Source of the DNA: Candidatus Rifleibacteriota bacterium
GTDB lineage: Bacteria > Riflebacteria > Ozemobacteria > Ozemobacterales > Ozemobacteraceae
Direction: 5' to 3'
Length of the DNA stretch: 5,662 nt
NCBI GenBank assembly: GCA_029560455.1
Contig: JAKQKW010000105.1
Location: forward strand, 1 to 5,662
Numbering within the stretch: the first letter of the stretch is position 1; the number at the start of each line of letters is the position of its first letter. The position numbers were made by a program, and so were the translations under genes. This document shows, one piece after another, positions 1 through 4,900 of the stretch. The notes beneath the pieces are model-generated. The model was not told the DNA's origin. It worked only from the letters and a program-made list of their open reading frames with translations, and did no database searches.

Positions 1-773
1 GCATAAGGTATTACATTCGGCTGAGTCAGTCCATCTTCGTGTTTAATTGTCAGCCATCCCCGTGAAGAGGTGTTTGCGACGAACCTTTCGCCGAGATTTT
101 TAAAGTCGACCCATTTATAGATAGCCTGGATTCCACGAAAAGTCTGAGCCACATTTGCATAAATCAACAGGGAAAGCCTGTCCGCTTTCAAGTTTTCACG
201 CGACGGCACCAGGCATTTCACCCTAAATGTTTGGGAATCACCCGGTCCGGCCAGTAGTTTTACTGTCCTGGCTAAATTCTTATAATGCTGCTTTCTCGGC
301 CCAGGCAAAACTAACAGCTGAACGGCGCTCCATGAAAGCAATTCATTGAAAGCGCCAAATTGCATGCGAGCCTCCGGGGTGCCGTGAAGTGGCTCAACTG
401 TGTCAATTTTACCGCTTCCCCAATGAACATCTACCTTACAATCTAATTCCTCTCCCGGCAGGAGCAAAAGTGTTGATTTCTTAAACTGCCAGGAAAATCG
501 TATGTTTTGAGTATGAACTTTGCCTGAAAAGAGTTTGCCTTCGGCTGTTAAATCCAATATTCCATCATTTGCCGGCTTGTTTGGCTCAGACTCATCATAA
601 AATTCGATGAGGTCGCTATGTTGCCTGAAAATAGAAAGAATTTCTTTGCTGGTTGATGAGGGCACTTCCTGGAAATTGAAAAAAACTTTTTTTCCGTCTT
701 TATTCTCTTGCTCGAATCGAAAAAGCGCAACAAAGCGCCATCCGGATTTGGAGTATTCGGCACCATCAGACAC
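1..773 (-). CDS. Hypothetical protein, 5' part only (runs off left edge)
   Basis: A frame on the minus strand stays open from a GTG at 773-771 to the window edge, giving 257 codons and no stop. The start is supported by AGGAGG (787-782) eight bases upstream and by a sigma-70-like promoter ending about 40 bases before it. The protein begins VSDGAEYSKSGWRFVALFRF. It has no signal peptide and no membrane segment that I can see. Alternating hydrophobic and polar stretches (FVALFRF, KVFFNF, STLLLLPG, LSLLIYANV) suggest a mostly beta structure. I do not recognise the family and assign no function. It is transcribed divergently from the nuclease gene next to it, so it is not in the same operon. The frame is also open upstream of GTG for 14 codons back to a TAA, but has no ATG, GTG or TTG there. 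That it is a real gene is fairly sure; its role is unknown. Confidence 0.72.
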   Translation of the reverse strand, partial: MSDGAEYSKSGWRFVALFRFEQENKDGKKVFFNFQEVPSSTSKEILSIFRQHSDLIEFYDESEPNKPANDGILDLTAEGKLFSGKVHTQNIRFSWQFKKSTLLLLPGEELDCKVDVHWGSGKIDTVEPLHGTPEARMQFGAFNELLSWSAVQLLVLPGPRKQHYKNLARTVKLLAGPGDSQTFRVKCLVPSRENLKADRLSLLIYANVAQTFRGIQAIYKWVDFKNLGERFVANTSSRGWLTIKHEDGLTQPNVIPY

Positions 774-781
774 CTCTGATT

Positions 782-787
782 CCTCCT
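782..787 (-). promoter_or_regulatory. Shine-Dalgarno site deciding the GTG start at 773
   Basis: On the minus strand AGGAGG is followed by eight bases and then GTG. This is a full anti-16S match at a normal distance, and it chooses GTG773 over the out-of-frame ATG at 814. Confidence 0.7.
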
Positions 788-812
788 GACAGAAATACTT
801 CCAGCTGGTTTC

Positions 813-842
813 ATTTTATCACCGCAGATTTATACGGGTCAA
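813..842 (-). promoter_or_regulatory. Sigma-70-like promoter for the minus-strand gene
   Basis: On the minus strand TTGACC (842-837) and TAAAAT (818-813) are 18 bases apart, each close to consensus. Transcription would begin near 806, leaving a leader of roughly 30 bases that holds the AGGAGG site before GTG773. The predicted start point lies downstream of ATG814, so a message from this promoter would lack that ATG. Prediction from sequence only. Confidence 0.5.
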
Positions 843-886
843 TGCAAGAACAAACCCGCAGCAAAATCTGCCAGAAACAACTACGA

Positions 887-899
887 TGTCCCTCTATCC
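887..899 (+). repeat. Imperfect direct repeat, copy 1 (upstream of Rpn gene)
   Basis: TGTCCCTCTATCC here matches TGTCCCCTTATCC at 2017-2029 at 11 of 13 positions, in the same orientation. The two copies bracket the Rpn-family gene. The match is short and could be chance. Confidence 0.2.
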
Positions 900-985
900 C
901 AACAGTCGCAATCGCCGTGAAGAACTCGCGACCCAAATCACCAGAATTAAGTAAGATGTCTCCACATCCGCAATATAACAAAAAA

Positions 986-994
986 TGATATAAT
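986..994 (+). promoter_or_regulatory. Extended -10 promoter for the Rpn-family gene
   Basis: TGATATAAT contains a perfect TATAAT preceded by the TGn of an extended -10 element. No good -35 box lies 16-18 bases upstream, which is usual for extended -10 promoters. The start of transcription would fall near 1001, giving a leader of about 18 bases that carries GAGG (1008-1011), seven bases before the ATG. The rest of the 774-1018 gap holds the divergent promoter and nothing else that I can identify. Confidence 0.55.
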
Positions 995-1018
995 GGAAAC
1001 CTATAGCGAGGTATTCCA

Positions 1019-1966
1019 ATGCAGATTGCAACCTATCTTAATCCGTTTACCGACTTCGGCTTCAAAAAGCTGTTTGGCGAGGAGTATAACAAAGACCTGC
1101 TGATCGACTTTCTCAACCAGCTCCTGAAGAAAGAGCAGGGCCGCATCAAGACACTCACTTACCTGAAGAACGAGCATCTCGGCCGTTCCGAAGCCGACCG
1201 CCGCGCCGTTTACGATCTTTACTGTGAGAATGAACAGGGTGACAGGTTCATAGTTGAGATTCAGAAATCAAAGCAGAAATTTTTCAAAGACCGGGCACTT
1301 TATTATTCGACCTTTCCGATTGCCGAGCAGGGAAAAGCCGGAGACTGGGATTTCGAGCTGAAGGCGGTCTATACTGTTGCGATTCTCGACTTTGTCTTCG
1401 ACGAAGACAGGAACGATAAAGAAAAATATCGTTACGACGTCAAACTCACCGATATTGAAACTTACAAGGTTTTCTACGACAAGCTCACCTTTGTTTACCT
1501 GGAAATGCCCAAATTCGAGAAAACCCTCGATGAACTCGAGACCCGCTTTGACAAATGGCTCTATATTTTGAAAAACCTCGAGTGCCTGCACGATATCCCC
1601 GAAAAGCTCAGGGATCGCATCTTCAGAAAGCTTTTTGCCGCCGCCGAGATTGCAAAATTCACTCCAGAAGAAGCCAGAGCCTACGAAGACAGCCTGAAAG
1701 TCTATCGTGACCTCAAAAATTCCATCGAAACCGCCCGCGAAGAGGGCCACGAAGCTGCCATGGCAGCGGCAGCCATGAAAATGCTCAACAAGGGCCTCGA
1801 TCTCGAAGTAGTATCAGAAATAACCGGCCTTACCCACGAGCAGCTCGAAGCTTTGCGTAAAGACGAAAACAGCGTAAAAGAACCCGCCACTCTCTACAAA
1901 ACCAGTAAAAAGCTCAAACGCCCACCATCCTCCCTGAAGAAGCAGAAAAGATCATTGCCCACCTGA
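1019..1966 (+). CDS. Rpn-family PD-(D/E)XK nuclease / putative transposase
   Basis: A 315-residue protein of the recombination-promoting nuclease (Rpn, PDDEXK_2) family, whose studied members are Mg-dependent DNA endonucleases tied to recA-independent recombination and phage defence. The N-terminus NPFTDFGFKKLFG (residues 8-20) is the family signature. The nuclease core is D66 in RRAVYDLYCEN, then VEIQ with E80 and Q82 (the ExQ form of ExK), and FFKDRALYY (88-96) follows. The helical C-terminal part ends in LNKGLDLEVVSEITGLTHEQ (256-275), the usual Rpn tail repeat. The ATG has GAGG seven bases upstream. The last 17 residues (KLKRPPSS...) are unlike the family. A -1 shift at the A5 run 1907-1911 would instead give a 322-residue product ending ILPEEAEKIIAHLNRELVK with its stop at 1984-1986. 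Family assignment is secure; the cellular role here is inferred. Confidence 0.93.
   Translation: MQIATYLNPFTDFGFKKLFGEEYNKDLLIDFLNQLLKKEQGRIKTLTYLKNEHLGRSEADRRAVYDLYCENEQGDRFIVEIQKSKQKFFKDRALYYSTFPIAEQGKAGDWDFELKAVYTVAILDFVFDEDRNDKEKYRYDVKLTDIETYKVFYDKLTFVYLEMPKFEKTLDELETRFDKWLYILKNLECLHDIPEKLRDRIFRKLFAAAEIAKFTPEEARAYEDSLKVYRDLKNSIETAREEGHEAAMAAAAMKMLNKGLDLEVVSEITGLTHEQLEALRKDENSVKEPATLYKTSKKLKRPPSSLKKQKRSLPT
1906..1912 (+). other. Frameshift point or A-run error near the Rpn C-terminus
   Basis: T AAA AAG falls at codons 297-298. One extra A, or a -1 slip of the lysine tRNA from AAG to AAA, moves reading into a frame with 24 further protein-like codons and a TAA at 1984-1986. The motif is only a partial slippery heptamer, and no internal Shine-Dalgarno stimulator is visible. 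A true mutation or a sequencing error is therefore as likely as programmed shifting. Confidence 0.45.
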
Positions 1967-2016
1967 ACCGGGAACTGGTAAAATAAAAGTGAGTATCAGG
2001 CAAGAGATAGGTAGGG

Positions 2017-2029
2017 TGTCCCCTTATCC
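2017..2029 (+). repeat. Imperfect direct repeat, copy 2 (downstream of Rpn gene)
   Basis: TGTCCCCTTATCC matches the copy at 887-899 in 11 of 13 bases and lies about 50 bases after the Rpn stop. It could be a boundary trace of the nuclease gene's arrival. The evidence is weak. Confidence 0.2.
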
Positions 2030-2036
2030 AATAAAG

Positions 2037-2066
2037 TTGGTGAAAGATGTTTTGAATTATGATAAT
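2037..2066 (+). promoter_or_regulatory. Possible promoter for the two-gene unit
   Basis: TTGGTG (2037-2042) and GATAAT (2061-2066) are 18 bases apart. A second -10-like TATAAT lies at 2068-2073, without a well-placed -35. The stretch 2043-2075 is strongly A/T-rich, unlike its surroundings. The two genes downstream probably start their message here, about 60 bases before the TTG start. No clear terminator separates this region from the Rpn gene. Confidence 0.35.
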
Positions 2067-2074
2067 TTATAATT
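2055..2074 (+). repeat. Inverted repeat over the promoter (possible operator)
   Basis: AATTAT (2055-2060) and its complement ATAATT (2069-2074) flank eight bases, GATAATTT. The repeat covers both -10-like boxes, where a repressor could act. In an A/T-rich stretch a 6-base arm can arise by chance. Confidence 0.25.
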
Positions 2075-2121
2075 GCTGGCCATATGAACAGATAGCCAAA
2101 AACATGTTTTATTCCTTTGCC

Positions 2122-2126
2122 AGGAG
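2122..2126 (+). promoter_or_regulatory. Shine-Dalgarno site deciding the TTG start at 2135
   Basis: AGGAG is followed by eight bases, ACTTTTTC, and then TTG at 2135-2137. An earlier in-frame TTG at 2117 lies upstream of this site and has no ribosome binding site of its own, so the later TTG is preferred. Confidence 0.65.
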
Positions 2127-2134
2127 ACTTTTTC

Positions 2135-2581
2135 TTGATTAGACGGGAAGGGATATTCAATCCAAAACGCAAGATTCAGGAAAATGTCGATCATGAGTGG
2201 TTAAAAGAACTTCTCAAAAAGGCCGGATATGGCGGAAACCCTGAGCACAAAAAACAGGCAGGCGACTTCGGCTTAACACCACCGGCAATGGCAAGGCCAG
2301 ACAAAACTCTTTGCGATGGAGTGGCTATTTTCAAAAAAACCGTTGCTTTGAGACGTCTGAAGGAAGGAATAAAGTCTGGCCTTATAAGCATACAAATGCG
2401 TGGTGAGTATCCACAGAACATCTGGGCGGTCACACGTGATGGAGAGGTTCTTGAAGCCCAGCTGGAAAATGAAAAGCAGGGAATTTATCACGGCTATCCT
2501 ATTTCTTGCGAAGATCCTTTCAAGAAAGTTGTTTTGAGACTATGGCATGAACGAAGAAAACAGGCAGGAATTCAAGATTGA
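2135..2581 (+). CDS. Conserved-looking small basic protein, first gene of overlapping pair
   Basis: A 148-residue, lysine-rich protein of unknown function. It has no signal peptide or membrane segment, so it is probably cytoplasmic. The start is a TTG chosen for its AGGAG site; the first residues are MIRREGIFNPKRK. Motif-like stretches with the look of conserved family blocks are GNPEHKKQAGDFGLTPP (34-50), RPDKTLCDG (54-62), PQNIWAVT (93-100), and EAQLEN followed by YHGYP (107-122). H38, H119, D44 and D61 are candidate functional residues. I have a recollection of similar uncharacterised proteins with GNPEHK, KTLCD and YHGYP blocks, but I know no assigned function. The last 35 bases overlap the next gene, implying coupled translation and joint action. 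It could be a toxin-like effector or an enzyme; neither is shown. Confidence 0.8.
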   Translation: MIRREGIFNPKRKIQENVDHEWLKELLKKAGYGGNPEHKKQAGDFGLTPPAMARPDKTLCDGVAIFKKTVALRRLKEGIKSGLISIQMRGEYPQNIWAVTRDGEVLEAQLENEKQGIYHGYPISCEDPFKKVVLRLWHERRKQAGIQD

Positions 2582-3887
2582 CTTCGACTGGCTCGCTCGG
2601 GAGAGGGGAAGCCAACTTGACAAAGCTACTTTTGCAGAAATAACTCTGGAGATAGATGGAAACATCGCTTCTGAGGTACAGGACAGTTTTTCAAAAACAA
2701 CGCGTAAGGCTTTCAGAGCTTCGGCTTATGATCTGGCATACTGGTTTGCCTGCAACTGGTGGCGACTTCGCTGGGAAGCCCCTGGAGCCATTGATTCCGA
2801 CTGGCAAATGAGTCACCAGTTATGCGGTATCGGCAATGGCTATGTCTGGCCAAATATTACGCTCTATTGTGACGGGCACTCGATGAATGTAAGATCGTTA
2901 AAATCGCATGGACATAAAATTGAACCGATACGATTTTTGTCCGACTTTCTTGCTGGAGTAAATATCAAAACTTTTGAAAATGCGGTTGATAATTTCATTT
3001 TTTCAATTATCGATCGAATGAACCAGCAAAACCTCAACAACAGCAATTTACAACTTGTCTGGAAAGAGGTTTTAAAAGAGCGAAGCCAAACAGACAGCTA
3101 CAACTGGCGAAAACTTGAGGCAATTTTAGGTTTTGATCCTGACGAAGGTCCGGAAGGATTGATAACGACCCTCCTGGAAAAATCAGCAGTCTTTGGTCCA
3201 GGTGCCATTGATGAAATTAGTTCAGCAACAAAAACAGCTGCAATAGAAACACTTGAAACTCTTCGAGAACGCACTTCGGATGCGACAAAGCAAGCTAAAA
3301 TTCCATATTTCAGTGAACTTCGAAAGCAGCTGTCAAAAGAGCTCCGGGCGCAGGATTTTCCGTGGCAACAGGGTGAATTCGTTGCCGGCGTTATGCGAAA
3401 AGCTTTAAACCTGGGAATTGAGCCAGTTCGTGATGAGACTTTAAATGACATTTTTTCTTTATCGCAGCAGGTAATAGATAATGTGCCCACCGACGTTCAA
3501 TGCTCAATTTCCGCCGGATACCGGGAAGAATCGACAAAGGACAGGGTAAATCTGTTTCTGCCGGCCAGAGTAAAAACCAGCCGTCGCTTTGCTCTTTTGA
3601 GAATAGTTGGCGACCATTTGCGTTATGACACGACCGACAAGCTTCTGGCAGTAACAGAGGCAAAAACCTCAAGACAAAAGTTTCAAAGATCTTTTGCCCG
3701 AGAATTTCTGTGCCCATTCAATGGTCTGATGGAAATTTTGGGTGACGAGCCGCTGACAGATGTCAAAATCGAAGAAGCGGCAGAATACTATGGGGTTTCT
3801 CCGCTGGCTGTTACAACAACCCTTTTAAACAAAGGCTGCATCGATCGAAGCGAGCTTGAGCCGTGGGATTGGTATTTTAACAGATAG
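2547..3887 (+). CDS. Large partner protein with degenerate ImmA/IrrE-like C-terminal domain
   Basis: A 446-residue soluble protein starting at an ATG inside the previous gene (35-base overlap, different frame). It has no strong Shine-Dalgarno site, so it likely depends on translation of that gene. The N-terminal part is tryptophan-rich, with LAYWFACNWWRLRWEA (63-78) and SHQLCGIGNGYVWPNI (89-104), and matches no family I can name. The middle (about 195-300) is helical and charged. The C-terminal part, 340-446, has the layout of ImmA/IrrE peptidases: RFALLRIVGDHL (347-358) where RFTLAHELGH-type sequence is expected, then SFAREFLCP (382-390) for the usual FAAxLLMP block, then EEAAEYYGVSPLAVTTTLLN (409-428), a helix-turn-helix-like segment. 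Both histidines and the glutamate of HExxH are absent, so peptidase activity is unlikely. A sensing or regulatory role with its small partner is inferred. Confidence 0.82.
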   Translation: MNEENRQEFKIDFDWLARERGSQLDKATFAEITLEIDGNIASEVQDSFSKTTRKAFRASAYDLAYWFACNWWRLRWEAPGAIDSDWQMSHQLCGIGNGYVWPNITLYCDGHSMNVRSLKSHGHKIEPIRFLSDFLAGVNIKTFENAVDNFIFSIIDRMNQQNLNNSNLQLVWKEVLKERSQTDSYNWRKLEAILGFDPDEGPEGLITTLLEKSAVFGPGAIDEISSATKTAAIETLETLRERTSDATKQAKIPYFSELRKQLSKELRAQDFPWQQGEFVAGVMRKALNLGIEPVRDETLNDIFSLSQQVIDNVPTDVQCSISAGYREESTKDRVNLFLPARVKTSRRFALLRIVGDHLRYDTTDKLLAVTEAKTSRQKFQRSFAREFLCPFNGLMEILGDEPLTDVKIEEAAEYYGVSPLAVTTTLLNKGCIDRSELEPWDWYFNR

Positions 3888-3927
3888 AGAAAGCCGGTCG
3901 AAATCTTACTTGACCACACCGCTGTAT

Positions 3928-3955
3928 TTGTGGCAGACAAGTGGAGCATTGTAAT
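3928..3955 (+). promoter_or_regulatory. Possible promoter for the rfb operon
   Basis: TTGTGG (3928-3933) and TGTAAT (3950-3955) are 16 bases apart and would start a message near 3962, about 22 bases before rfbA. The 96-base gap after the preceding gene shows no clear terminator, so read-through from upstream is also possible. Confidence 0.3.
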
Positions 3956-3983
3956 AAATACGGCTTCAGAAAGGTCTTCGATC

Positions 3984-4856
3984 ATGAAGGGAATCATTCT
4001 TGCGGGCGGTTCAGGAACCAGACTCTACCCGATCACCAAAGCGGTCAGCAAGCAGCTCATGCCGGTATACGACAAACCGATGATTTTCTACCCGCTGTCG
4101 ACGCTGATGCTGGCGGGTATCAAAGACATTCTGATAATCACCACCCCCGAAGACCAGGCCGCCTTCAAAAATCTGCTCAGAGATGGCTCGCAGTGGGGCA
4201 TCAACCTCAGCTACGAGATGCAGCCCAGCCCCGATGGCCTTGCTCAGGCCTTCATCATCGGTGAAAAGTTCATCGGCAAAGACCCCGTCTGCCTGATTCT
4301 CGGCGACAACATCTTCTTTGCCCAGGGGCTGGCAAAGAAACTGCAGCATACCGCCAAAAAGACCGCCGGGGCGACCGTTTTCGGCTATCTGGTCAATGAC
4401 CCCGGGAGGTATGGCGTTGTCGGCTTCGATGAGAACGGCAGGGCCAACAGTCTCGAAGAAAAGCCGGCAAACCCGAAGTCCAACTACGCGGTGACCGGCC
4501 TGTATTTTTATGACAACCATGTGGTCGAATACGCCAGAAGCCTCAGGCCTTCCGCCCGCGGCGAGCTTGAAATAACTGACATCAACCGCATCTATCTCGA
4601 AAAAGGCCAGCTCGATGTCGAAATTCTCACCCGCGGCACCGCCTGGCTCGATACCGGCACCTTCGCTTCACTGCTCGACGCTTCGCAGTTCGTCAAAGTC
4701 GTCGAAGACCGTCAGGGCCTCAAAATCGCCTGTGTCGAGGAAATCGCCTGGCGCATGGGTTTCATCGACAAAGCCAGACTGCTCGAGCTGGCGAAGCCGC
4801 TCGCCAAAAATGATTACGGCAAATATCTCTACCGCATTGCCGGTGGAAAAATATGA
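3984..4856 (+). CDS. rfbA: Glucose-1-phosphate thymidylyltransferase (RmlA/RfbA)
   Basis: Makes dTDP-glucose from glucose-1-phosphate and dTTP, the first step of dTDP-L-rhamnose synthesis, in the cytoplasm. The 290-residue length is normal for the family. The nucleotide-binding loop is [11 protein letters not shown] (6-16), followed by [20 protein letters not shown] (22-41). Further family blocks are SPDGLAQAF (82-90), LILGDNIF (104-111) with metal-binding D108, GRYGVVGFD (141-149), EEKP (158-161), and AWLDTGT nearer the C-terminus. The ATG at 3984 is chosen because it gives the canonical MKGIILAGG start and has AGG nine bases upstream. An in-frame TTG at 3930 would add 18 unrelated residues. 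The stop TGA overlaps the ATG of a 15-codon cistron. Codon use is G/C-rich, unlike the two genes before it. Identification is secure. Confidence 0.97.
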   Translation: MKGIILAGGSGTRLYPITKAVSKQLMPVYDKPMIFYPLSTLMLAGIKDILIITTPEDQAAFKNLLRDGSQWGINLSYEMQPSPDGLAQAFIIGEKFIGKDPVCLILGDNIFFAQGLAKKLQHTAKKTAGATVFGYLVNDPGRYGVVGFDENGRANSLEEKPANPKSNYAVTGLYFYDNHVVEYARSLRPSARGELEITDINRIYLEKGQLDVEILTRGTAWLDTGTFASLLDASQFVKVVEDRQGLKIACVEEIAWRMGFIDKARLLELAKPLAKNDYGKYLYRIAGGKI

Positions 4857-4900
4857 AAGTCATTCCGACCGCACTTCTCGCTGCCGAGGTGTTTCCGTGA
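4853..4900 (+). pseudogene. rfbC: 15-codon cistron, likely remnant of rfbC
   Basis: ATG overlaps the rfbA stop (ATGA at 4853-4856), and its TGA overlaps the rfbD start (GTGA at 4897-4900). It encodes [15 protein letters not shown]. The first eight residues match the usual start of dTDP-4-dehydrorhamnose 3,5-epimerase (MKVIPTAxP type), and EVF recalls its following EPKVFGD block. A full RfbC has about 180 residues, so this would be the 5' stub after a large deletion. rfbC commonly sits between rfbA and rfbD, which fits. The alternative is a leader peptide that only couples translation of rfbA to rfbD. The GAGGT at 4886-4890 inside it serves as the rfbD ribosome binding site. Confidence 0.5.

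Noticed and set aside
548..814. Minus-strand 88-codon frame from ATG814
   Set aside because: It lies out of frame over the longer open frame from GTG773, its composition is not protein-like, and the best promoter would start transcription downstream of its ATG. One extra A after ATG814 would join it to the long frame (MKTSWKYFCQ), but the AGGAGG before GTG773 makes this unnecessary.
1268..1750. 160-codon frame antisense to the Rpn gene
   Set aside because: It is a shadow of a clearly coding frame, with no promoter, no ribosome binding site and no family match.
2013..2024. Hairpin AGGG-TGTC-CCCT after the Rpn gene as a terminator
   Set aside because: It has only four base pairs and no run of T follows.
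2117..2134. Earlier TTG start for the small basic protein
   Set aside because: The AGGAG site lies after this codon, eight bases before TTG2135, so the later start is favoured.
3098..3490. Antisense frame of 130 codons within the large partner gene
   Set aside because: It is a serine- and arginine-rich shadow translation with no start signal.
3914..3933. Hairpin CCACA...TGTGG after the large partner gene as a terminator
   Set aside because: It has a five-base stem, a ten-base loop and no T-run.
3930..3983. Earlier TTG start adding 18 residues to rfbA
   Set aside because: The extra residues are not part of RmlA, and ATG3984 gives the canonical MKGIILAGG start with its own AGG.
4011..4520. 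169-codon frame antisense to rfbA
   Set aside because: It is an antisense artefact of the G/C-rich codon bias of rfbA, whose identity is certain.
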